This document shows, piece by piece, positions 36,120 through 47,000 of a stretch of 64,000 bases of DNA. The notes under the pieces were generated by a model. It made no database searches and was not told the origin of the DNA. It saw only the letters and a program-made list of their open reading frames with translations. Positions within the stretch are counted from its first letter, which is position 1, and every line of letters begins with the position of its first letter. A program made the position numbers and the translations under genes. Source of the DNA: Branchiostoma belcheri (Eukaryota; Chordata; Leptocardii; Amphioxiformes; Branchiostomatidae); NCBI RefSeq assembly GCF_001625305.1, contig NW_017804664.1, forward strand, positions 1,263,060 through 1,327,059, read 5' to 3'.

Positions 36120-38200
36120 TATGCAGTAATTATCACTGAAGTCCCTGTTTACCTCCACCGTGTATCCTACCACGTAACTTTGGTTAAAATCGGTCACCTG
36201 TACACTGTGTGCAGTCACCTGTACTGTTGTCTTTTATGCCTTACGGCTACTCATACTTCAGGGACAATACCAGGGTAAATATACTGCGTTCTTTCATGCA
36301 CGCAACCCGGCATTCGCGCCAAAACATGCTGACTCTTGAACTTATCTCCTAGCAGATCTTTTGGTAGCAGCTTAAATCCATATGTTTCTTAACTATGATT
36401 TTTAAATAAAATAAAGACACACAGGGACTAGCTACATAACTGATAGTCCATAGCAATTAATACAGTATGAAATATGACACATAATTCCTACTTTGTAGCC
36501 GACATACGTAAACAGTCATTGTACGACATGTATGCGAACGTTTTGTGACAGTCGTATTGTGTATGCTCTCTGATCTTGTGGCACTTTGGACACACTACGG
36601 CGAGTACGATCTTTGCTGGGTTTTTCGTAGACGTATTGTGAGCCAACACTCGACCAAGTTTCATAATTTGGTGCTGCGTGCTACATGTACGTATGCACAC
36701 TTCGTACTGAAAAGCAGTAATGCGTTCTTAGTGCTATATCTATCATGAGAAACCAAAAAAAAATTATAAAGTCTTTATTAGATTTACCTTGGCATGTATG
36801 AAGTTCGACGAACCTTTGTTGTGAAGTGCTGTGCTGTGCTGCGTATATATGCCCGAAAACCCGTTGAGCTGGTGTCTGCGTTCCCAGCTTACACGTAACC
36901 CTGCACGTAACAAGGGTGAACACTAACTCTCAGAATTGGCATGTCTTCTAGTCCGTGCTATTATTCAAGTTTTTCGATGTAGGGTGTCGTTTCTTAAATA
37001 TTACAATGGTGTGTTTTAGAATGGTCACACTGTTGTAACACTTGTATACTTCCACGTCGCAAGGTTTTGAGCTGACGGCACTGCGACTGTTGACAATGAT
37101 TCTGATCAACCTTTTCGGTCTACAGATATTTCCTGTAGACTCGGTAACAGGCGCTGCGAAGGGTGGTCATATTTGTCGTACGGACATTTTTTCCAATTTT
37201 ATGGCAGTATTGTAGACAAGGATTTACGGTTACCGTATCTTTTTCGGCCTGGAAGTACTTTTCTTGGCCTCAGTGTAAGAGGTGCAGCGAAGGGTGGTGT
37301 GTTTTTTGGCTACAAAAATCACAAAAACACGATCGAACACAGTTCCAGTTCTGAAAAGGGAGGAGACTTTGTGAAGTAGGTTCTAAATGGACTGTGAAGT
37401 AGTTATAATCACCGAAGGCCCTGTTTCATCTGCTAAGTACCAGACCTTTAACCTTAAAAAACAGTAACCTGTACTCTGTGCAGTCATCTGTATTATTATG
37501 TGTTATGCCTTACGGTATGATATACTTCAGCAACAATGTCAAAGTAAAGACAGTGCATTCTTTCTACACTACCAGTCCTATGCCAAAAACAACTTTTATA
37601 TACTATACGGAGTCTTAAACTATGTAAAACAAAATACACTTTTAGTCACTAGTTGTTGCTAATCTCTTGGTAAAAAAAACTTGATAACGGCATACCGTGA
37701 CCGTGAGACAAGATACCCAAACCTTAATGGCGAATGTTGAAACGTTAGTAGCCTACGAAAGTAAAATCGTTGTTTACGACATGTATACAACAGTTTTGCA
37801 ACAGCTGCACATGCACTCTTGAGTATGGTGAGTATGATCTTTGCTAGATCATTGAATCAGGAGAACACAATGACGTGCCTTTACCTGCACGTCTTTTTAG
37901 TACATGTTAGAATTGACCCTGTTTCACAACCTACTTATGCGTAACGACAAACACACCTAGCTACATGTATAGTGTCCGGGCCTTTTTGACCATTTAGCAT
38001 ACTTCGTAGTAAAACATGGGGGATCATTGTACGTTTACACGTATTCTTAGCGCTATAGCTATCATTAAAAAACCCTAAAATATCCTAAAGGATCTGTAAA
38101 ACAGATTTACCTCCTTGAAGGTGGAGCCTTTTTGCGGAGTTGTGTGCTGCGTACTGCTTGAAAACCTGTTTAACCAGTGTCTGTGTTCACAGCTACGTCT
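36120..38200. repeat. Old direct duplication, unit about 1.27 kb
   Basis: 36121-36930 and 37392-38190 share ordered blocks: atcac.gaag.ccctgttt, gtgcagtca.ctgta, tatgccttacgg, acgacatgtat, and gagta.gatctttgct. The copies are strongly diverged. No ORF is conserved between them. Confidence 0.6.
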
Positions 38201-38561
38201 GACTAGGGGTTATTTGACAATATGAGCGTGGCTTCTGGACGGGCGTGGCTTCTGGGCGCGGCGTTTTCATTCTTAGCACGTAGCCAGGATTTTTCATTGT
38301 CTAAGGGCGATAACAGCCGTCACACTGCACTTTTGTCGTAAGATTTTTTTGGGAGGGGGGGCATGTCAACATCGTCTGTGGACAAGGACTTGGTTTACCG
38401 AGCTTATCAACCAATCAATTATTTCTGTAGCCTAGGAAACAGGCGTCACGGAGGGCTGGAGTTCCAGCTAGATGGCAATGGCAATTAGCGAATGAAGACG
38501 TAGACCTATGCTAACCTTTTAAGGGCAATAATACTTAGGCATTACATTCTACTTAAGTCAC

Positions 38562-39042
38562 GGTCACAACCCGCCGTACGTGCTTCTGCGTGCTGTCTAC
38601 GTGCAAAAACGTGGGCAAACGTAGGGGATCCGTGCGTGGTGAGTACCGCCTCCGTACGGAATCCTACGGATTTGGGAGCACGTGGAACTTTTTCTACTTG
38701 CGGTCTGCGGATTCACCACCCGTGCGTACGAGTACGAGCGACGCGCGTGCCCCGTACGTGCCGTAAGAAAGACGCACGCGTGAATACGGCCTCCTTACAG
38801 TAAAGTTGCAATCGCACCTAGATCGTACGTTGTAAGCACGTACAACTCACCACCTACACAACGTACGATGCACGCAACCTCTCACGGCCAGACGTGGCGT
38901 GCAGACCCCACTCTTACACTTTGCGCAACCGTGCGAGTGACCTGTGTAGACGCCACTCCTTCCCCACGTTTTCAGAAAAACGTAGCAGACGTAGCCTCCC
39001 AAAAAACGTACGGACAAAAAGCACGTGCGGCGGGTTGTCACC
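38562..39042. mobile_element. CpG-rich element with terminal inverted repeats
   Basis: The left end ggtcacaacccgccgtacgt and right end acgtgcggcgggttgtcacc differ at one base when complemented. The 480-bp interior is full of cgtacg, cgtgcg and acgcgt words, unlike the AT-rich flanks. Confidence 0.75.
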
Positions 39043-39044
39043 AG

Positions 39045-40015
39045 GGCTTTAGTGGCGGTCTCACCGCGCTCTCTCTGCGACCTGGAATTGGCCAGAGCGA
39101 AGAGAGAGCGCCGAACTCCACAAAAAACGTGCTCAAGTGGAATCTCTACGGCGATCTACCTGTGCTCTCTGTGCGACCAAAAACTCAAATGTCAGCACCG
39201 TTTGTGGACGATCAACGAATTCATACCTAGCTCTTTCAACGAATTGCCGAAAAAGAGAACGAAATTTTGTGTGTTTTCTCTCTTTCAAAGTCAGGTCAAC
39301 CACATGGTGGGGAAAGCTTCCAGAAAGCTCTACTCCCTAAAACGTCTCAAAAGGTTCAACGTCTCCCACAGTGACCTCACAACCATTTACACAAGATATA
39401 TTAGACCTATCCTGGAGTATGCAGCCCCTGCCTTGACTCCTGCCCTAACTTAAGCCCAGGAACGCAGCCTTGAGCGTGTTCAAAGGCGGACTTGCCGCAT
39501 CATCTTGGGAACCACCTACACAGGATATGACAACGCACTACAACATCTCGGACTGTCATCACTTGCCGAGAGAAGAGAACTGTTGTGTGTGAAGTTTGCT
39601 AGGACACTTGTGAGGTCAGAGTACAGAGATTGACTACCTCCACAGAGATCACAAATAACTGGCCGTAGTACTAGAAACAGCGAGATGCTAGACTGCCCGA
39701 GAGCAAGAACGAATAGATATAAGAACTCGCCTATACCGTTTATGGTCCAGCTCCTCAATAACTATGGACTGAATCCCTGACTGTTGTCTTTTTAAATGTA
39801 GTACACTGTTTCTGTATCAATTGTTGTCCGGGGAATTTATAATGTATGGAACATGTATTTTTATTGGTTTGTTAATCGTACGCCTATATTGATTGCAAAC
39901 CTGTAGTTTTAATATGCCAATGTTTTGTAAATTGGTTTACAATTCAGTTGTTTTTAACTGCGAAGAACCAATAAATCCATCTTGAATCTTGAATCTTGAA
40001 TTCAAGTTCAACCTG
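39045..40015 (+). mobile_element. CR1-like LINE 3' end with broken reading frame
   Basis: The plus strand codes KASRKLYSLKRLKRFNVSHS ... IYTRYIRPILEYAAPALTPA, a stop, then LERVQRRTCRIILGTTYTGY and, after another stop, NSPIPFMVQLLNNYGL. The order and wording fit the CR1 reverse-transcriptase tail. It ends in (gaatctt)n at 39983-40000, a CR1-type 3' end. Confidence 0.75.
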
Positions 40016-40044
40016 TATCATATTATATTAAATCATGGGTGCAA

Positions 40045-40165
40045 GGCCCCTATTTCACTAGGACGTCGCTCTCAATGCGCCCTCACTGCGCTCCTCTGCG
40101 CTCTCTCTGCGACCTGACATTGGTCGGAGCGCGGAGAGAGCGCCGTGAGAGCGCAGATGTCGCCG
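40045..40165. repeat. Hairpin-forming gcgctctctctgcgacc repeat, second copy near 39055-39110
   Basis: gcgctctctctgcgacctg and its complement cggagcgcggagagagcgc sit about 15 bases apart and could fold on themselves. The same block occurs at 39066-39112. Confidence 0.65.
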
Positions 40166-40785
40166 TGGTTTGTATCTAAATTATGACGTCGTATGACGTC
40201 AGAGCTAATAATACGGCCCGTCATCTTGGATTTTGAGCAATGACGTCATCAAATTAGCATATATTATGGATATTAAATGATTTAACTTATCATTATGTAA
40301 GATGTTATTAATGTCAGAAAGGAAGTGTTATTTAATATAAAACCCGGAAAATTTTTATGTTTGAACCAAAATTATTGATTTAAAAAAACTGCCTGTCAGA
40401 AACCCGTTGCCATGGCAATACAAAAAATCATTAACTTATTCAACTAACATTTTTTTTTTCCCAAATGCATTTTAAGAAAGGTCACTAACTTTGATGGTTC
40501 TAGCTTAAGCCGTTCCGGCGCTATTTGCGATTAAAGTTGGCGCGAGCCCCAAAAAACCACTCGGTCTGAATAGGGTTTAAAAATCGGGTATTTCATATTT
40601 TTGTCTTTTCTTTACCAAACAATAGGAAAATAAACGACTAAACAGATACTGTATCGATTGACAGATATTGTTGTCAATCTCTCCATGATTCTTTATTGTA
40701 GCACTTGGCAATAGCCTTGTACAATTTTTTTTTTTCAAAAACTTTCATCTCCCGTAAAATCTAATTGTTTCTGGTATGGTGTTCC

Positions 40786-41480
40786 CGCCCGGGGTTGGAT
40801 GCAGCCATTGGTTTTTCTTTCTATCACACGAGCTTCCGTATGTTCCATACAGTAATTCGAACGCGTTTCGCGCGTACCGAGTGCGGCACTTTCGAAACTT
40901 TGAACACCGATTTCGGATGTTGGAATTGACGCCGTTACACTCTTTGTTTTTAGATACACCACATTATAGCACATTTCGCATTGAAATGTCTGTTTGGGTA
41001 TGACATAAATAAAATGCTCCACGGTGTCATTCCGCATCACCCTTGGTCTCAGCTCTCCCGCGGATATAGGCGGCTAATGGATACAGGCGGTCAACATAAA
41101 GTCCCATTGCCCCACTGAATCTGATTGGAGAATACAGAATACACGTGTAGTTTTTTATGTCATACCTGAGCCGCGATTACGTTCGATACAGGTGTTCCGG
41201 CCCGTGTGATAACTAGCTGTACGGCCTGGGGTTTTTTAACGCGTATACGGCCCGGGCTTCCAAACGTTCCAAAGAACGATTCGAACGCGTTTCGCCCTAT
41301 AATAACCGCGTGCACCGCTTTCGAAAATTCGAATACAAAATTCGGACGTTGGAATTGATGTTGTTGCATTTTTGTGGTTTAGGGACACCAACTTTTCGCT
41401 CATTTCGCATTGAAAGGCGTGTTTTCTTGGGTGGGTATGACATAAATAAAATACAACACGATGCATTCCACACAGCATAC
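40786..41480. repeat. Diverged direct duplication (two copies of about 260 bp)
   Basis: attcgaacgcgtttcgc...ttcgaaa, the cggatgttggaattga block and cgcattgaaa..gt..tttggg..atgacataaataaaat occur in both 40857-41015 and 41279-41455, in the same order. No function is apparent. Confidence 0.65.
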
Positions 41481-42036
41481 CACGTGTTGTATTCTATATT
41501 TAAATATTTGGCGAAAGTATGACATCCTGGAACTCTACTTCACGATATGCGGATAGTAAAGTCATGCATCCGCCCAAATACGTGTGAAGTATGATACGTC
41601 TGGCACTTCTCCAACTTAGGGCAAGTATTTTTCTACTATCCCGCATCGTGTGCAGTACGTCACTCTAAGTTTCGCTCGTTCATGGTACGAAATGCAAGTC
41701 ATTCATCCACCCAGCAAGGCTAAAGTATAAATGCACGTTTCTTTTGGTACTTCTCCAACTCAGTACACGTATGTACTTGCCAACTAACGCGGTTTAGATG
41801 ACTTCACTTTTTAGTTTCGCTCATTCATAACACGGTATGCAAGTCACCCTTACAAGGCTAGAGTATAGCGACATTTTGCCCTCTTTACTTTAGCGGGGTG
41901 TGCTTGGAGGTGTCAGACGTACGTTTGCGAGCTCCTGGCGCTACAAGGTAGGTCATTTTTTTTTGTCTTAATAGTTGTATGGGACCTGGTCTATTTCAGT
42001 GTATTCAGAGATATGTTCGTTTTTTCTGTTTTTTAT

Positions 42037-42375
42037 GACGATTTACCACATTTGTGGAAGGATTGACATAACAGGTGACTATCACCTCTTCAAAGATGTC
42101 AACCCCGACACCAGACTGTAAGGCTTGAACCACTCACACCGGGATGGTCCCCTACTCTTTTCGATAAGTGCGGTGAGTTCTTTAACGTGCGTGGAGTGTG
42201 GCTCTCCCAAACACGGGACCTCCATTTAACGTCCTATCCGATGGACGTCCCTAGCCGAAGCTAGGTACTCATTTCCACCTGAGTGAAGTGAGGAAATTCG
42301 TGTAAAGTGCCTTTCCCAAGGGCACAAGATCGGTGACATGGGCAGGGTTCGAACCCACGACCTCTCGGGTGTCAT
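42037..42375. mobile_element. SINE-like repeat, same family as 58181-58560
   Basis: It begins gacgatttaccacatttgtg and runs through cccctactcttttcgataag to a tRNA-like gggttcgaacccacgacc end. The 58-kb copy matches block for block. Confidence 0.75.
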
Positions 42376-43237
42376 ATTTCCAAGCCGGGGTCTGGCCATG
42401 TTGTATTTGTGAATGAAGAAATTAACAATGCATATGAAGAATATACGGAAATAACGTGTTTATGATTAGCTTCAAATTGGTAAACTTCAGGGTGTATTGT
42501 AGTTTTCGTTCCACAAGACTGACACGGACCTTATGGTAAAACGATTATTATCGTACTTATGTTCACATTTTACTAGCCTCCTTTGCGATCGTCTTCTTTT
42601 TTAGGGAGGGGGCATTTTGTCTTCAGTATGTTATGCCTGGGATCCCTGGAATAGCATACTAGGGTTGGCGGACGGGGTTTCTATTGCGTGATCTACATTT
42701 GATCGAAAGTAGCCCCCCCCCCCCAAAAAAAAACACCAAAAAAACAACAACAACAAAAGCGAACGATACCCGAACGCTTGCTAGATGTTCCCTAACATTA
42801 AAAGACTGTATTTTGTTCAAGACTTCCTTGTTCATTGAACATTACTTATAATTATGTTTGATGACTATTTTTACGAACATAAACTGCACTTCAGTGCCAT
42901 TGTTATCACATGGTCTTTACAGTATAGCACTAAGGCCCCTAAAATCAACCCCACCTCTTGTCGCAGCTCAATTAATGACTTTTCCTCTCTTTCTCGACGT
43001 TACTTATTTTAAAAGGACGTGGAATGACTGCAGTAATTTATATTTAGGTGTATATTAATATATATGACTTCATAATTATATTCGAAATTATCTTTATACC
43101 CGGAAAGTGGAGTTTCAGTTCCGTGTTTTAGAGGGAAGTCCTGACCTTTAGAACTCACTTCGTTACCACGCCTTCTGAAGCCCGAAAGGAACTTGGCCAG
43201 TCTCCATTTATTTTTACTTCCTTTTGTCGTCTAATTT

Positions 43238-43525
43238 TTGCGCGGTGACTGCCACAAACATATGTTAGAACTTTCTTTTAAGTCCCTAAATGATTCAATA
43301 GGCGATGACTATGACGTAATACATGAACAAGTTGCCGTTTTTGCCATGAACTACTTCCCCAAAATGAAATCCCGCGAAAATGAATTTGAACTCGCCTTCA
43401 AACAGCGTGATTTTATGCATGGGGTGAATGGAAACGAAACATTCTCACAGCGATTATTCAATACAGAATATGCAATACTTTCTAAAGGGCGGGGTAAGCC
43501 AAGACTAACTAAGTCCAGTCGCTAG
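43238..43525 (+). other. Open reading frame of 95 codons, unrecognised
   Basis: It codes LELSFKSLNDSIGDDYDVIH and KMKSRENEFELAFKQRDF. It has no recognised motif, no splice context and no partner. It lies 0.5 kb before the binding-protein gene. It may be chance or a decayed repeat ORF. Confidence 0.2.
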
Positions 43526-43639
43526 CGGCCTTCTGACTAGGTATAGCTAGTAGCTAGTGCTATTTCAGTCCTGAACAGTGATAGGTGATGCAGAGACCGA
43601 AGGAAACTAGTGCAGTGCCCGAAATATATTTTTCAAGAA

Positions 43640-43715
43640 GGGTATTTTTGGCAGACTTTGTGTGTTTTTCTTTGTGTGTATGTAAACACACGAAGTCTGC
43701 CGAAAACAGACCTTA
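43640..43715. repeat. Hairpin-forming inverted repeat
   Basis: ggcagactttgtgtgtt and aacacacgaagtctgcc are near-perfect complements with a loop of about 20 bases, 0.3 kb upstream of the binding-protein start. Confidence 0.7.
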
Positions 43716-44001
43716 ATACTTTATCCTACATACGTTTTGTTAGTGTTGTTGCTTACATTTAGGTAAAATCTAGATGGTTTTAGAAAATAAAATCGAAATA
43801 TTACCATTTAATGACGTCAAATTACGTCTAAACGGCACCAAAATTCTTCCTGTGGTTTTTACAATCCTCTAAAATGTGGATGTCATATGCTATGTCGTTA
43901 TGATTATGGGCCGATTGAGAGTCTAGCTAGTGAACGTACGTACTAAAACAATGCACAGTATTTTGAAATCACACATCCTTTTCAGACGAGGGATGTACAG
44001 A

Positions 44002-47000
44002 ATGGCGGATGGTAAGGAAGTGAGGGCCCTGCGGCTGAGGTACCGGAGTCTGCTGATTGGGGTGGTGTTAGCCGGAGCCGTGCTGGCCATAGTGATCGGA
44101 CTCGCCGTTGGCTTGACAATACAACGATGCAACGAGCCAAAAGGTTGGCTGGAATTTTTAATTAAGAACCCACTTGATTCTAAAGTTTGTAACAGACTAT
44201 TTTTGTGAGATTGTGTCTTTTGAAAATGTTACAGAGAAGCGAGTAGAAATCGAATTTACTCTAGTGACAGTTACAGGTTGTTTATGCACAGGCTATTCAT
44301 TCTTCTGATCTGTACTTAACACAGTGTACTCACAGGAAAGGTTCTATTTCACCCATAGAAAATGAATGTGTTTCTTCGGTCAATTTTAGAATAATACATG
44401 CACGTTTAAATGTGGCAATTTGAGAAACAATTCAACATCAAATTTTATTCTGTCACTGAAGCTACAACTATTGATAGGTAGTTTATTCGCCTAAAACAAT
44501 TACTCAAGCAACTGTTAATTTCCTGGATGTCTATTTACCGACGTATCCTTTATTGTTATCCAAATGGCAGAGGAAATCGTCAGGATCGGTTTACTGTTTT
44601 CGACCGACGACAACTCCGCTGAGGGCATGAAGGAAGCGGCAATGTTGGCCGTGGATGACATCCGTGCTCATCGGAGGAAGATACCATCAGCTGCGGACAT
44701 CCAGGTTCACAGCGGGGACTACGACGGATCTCCAGACGGGGCTCTGCAAGCTTTCCGCCGCCTGTACAGCCGACGGGGCGTGCGTCTGTTCGTGGGTCCC
44801 GACACCAGCAGCCATGCGGTCCGTGTGGCGGAGTGGGCGATGGAAAACGCACCAGACGTGGTCTTCATTTCTCCGCGAGCAACATCTGAACGACTGGCCA
44901 ACGCCACAAACACAATTCGTCTCAGCATGGGGGACCGAGCTCTTGCCCTGGCCTTGTACCTGAAGCTGCAAAGCGACAACGTTTCCTTCGTCATCCCGGT
45001 ACACGTCGAGGACATCTACGCTACGGACCTGGTGCAGAGGATTCGCGACCTGGCGGACGGCATGATGGACCGCATTACCGTCGGTACCAGTATCAGCTAC
45101 GCGCCGGGTACGATCACCAACAAGGAGGAAGCGTGGGGGCTGACTGACCGACTCCGCGACGCCTTGAGGGACTACCCTGACGCAGTCGTCCTGTTTGTGT
45201 CGTATTCAGAAGCAAGGTACATCCTGGAAGCAGCCGGCGGCGACAGTGCACTGTTGAGGCGCATGTGGTACACCGGGGACTCCCTGGCTCTCCGAGAGGA
45301 CATCCTGAGTTCTGATGAAGCAAAGCTGGCTGCGCAAACGGCAAGCCTGTACGGACTGGCTTTTGCAGGGGAGGGACTTCACAGCAAACGCAGGATGCGC
45401 AAAATGCAGAAGCTTGCCGACCGTCTGAAACGCTCGCCTCCCGTGTATGCTCCGCTGGCATACGACGCAGTCAACCTGTTCTACGACTCGTGTCAGATCG
45501 CGCGCACCACCGATGCTCCGACGGTTCTTGCTCACCTGACCCGCGAGGCGGAGTGGCAGAACGGACTGTCCGGCAGGCTGGCGATCGACTCCACAAGAAG
45601 TCGCGCGTTCGGAGATTACCTGCATTCGTTCGTCGCTCCACAGATTCCAGACACCAGCAAGGTGACCGTCGCCATGACAGGGTCCTGGATTCTGAGCGGA
45701 CTGTCGCAGGTATCTCACATGGACGATGAGTCTGACCAACAAGGCGACTGGGGACGTAGGAAGGAGGTACCTTCCTCTGACATGATGTCCATGTCTGCTG
45801 TGATGTCTGCTGCCATGTCGTCTGCCTCGATCTTCAACAAGTCTGATGTCATGGCACTGAAGACACTGGCTGGGAACGACTGTCGCAACTCAAAGGTAAA
45901 AATATACTGCTGTCAAAACGACTTTTTTGCTGATTGAAACACATGTGAAAGATGCTATTAGGACACTACAGTAGATGCGACATCTCTGAAATATCTTCAA
46001 ATACATGTTATACCGGCTATACAGATACAGATACAGCATTCTTTCCTAGAACTATCGCAGAGTGGAACTCACTGTCACCAAGTACAGTAGGGGCATTGTC
46101 AATAGATAGCTTTAAACAATGTCTAGAGCTAGAAGTTCAAGGGTTAGGTATAACAAGTCGATCGGTGTAATATAGCCAGCTGCCGCCGCGCCGCGTGCCT
46201 AGGAAGCTGGTGTGTTACGCCGAAAGGCGGTTATACAGGCTATACAGATACAGATGTAAGTTGCCAGAGAATTCCCCGCCTATAATTAATTGATACTAAA
46301 AAGCTGATTTTGTACATTTCCAGTTTTCCGTCAATGCTACGGATCCTGCAACGTACATGCCGGTGGAACATGACTTTACCGAAGACACATTTCCGGAGAT
46401 GTTCATTGTGTCGACTGACTACGGGTACAGCCTGCAGATGAGCTGTGACAAGCCGGAAGGACCAGTGACGCTGGACGTACTCTGCCCACCAAGTATCAAT
46501 CCTGGTGACAGCATGGAATGCGTACAGACCATCACTTATCCTGTTTCTGATCAGGTGCGACAAATATTCTTGTCTTTGGAAGCTTTGTGCATCTGCTGAA
46601 TTTGTCTATAAGTGTTTAAAGTTAAAACTTTTGGTCCAACACAAAAAAATTCTCTTACCTAGAGCTTTCGGCCAGTCACTCTGGTCTTCCTCAGTAGACT
46701 GACCCAGTGAGGCTAAAATGTCACATGGCTTCTTTGAAGTGTGACGTCAACACTGGGTCAAAGGTATCTTGTAGACGATGTCGGCCCCCGTCGCGGTTCA
46801 ATGTAGGGTGATGGGCCCTGATGTAAATGGCTTCCTTCACTCCTCTCAAGAAATAGTCTTGTCCAGTGTCTAAAATCCTTACAGTGTCAAGTGAAACAAA
46901 GTGTCCGGGTGACTCTATGTGAATGTGTTGAGACACCTCTGAACTGTCTATTAGTAGTTATTTATTGGCATTTTATCCTGGTAACAAAATACCTGGTAAT

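Noticed and set aside
43930..44001. Longer N-terminus of the binding-protein gene from 43930
   Set aside because: The codon at 43930 is GTG, and the extra residues lack conservation clues. ATG at 44002 has a better start context.
44580..45742. Several long antisense frames across the binding-protein exon
   Set aside because: They are shadows of a GC-rich coding exon. The plus frame has domain motifs and splice sites, while the antisense frames have neither.
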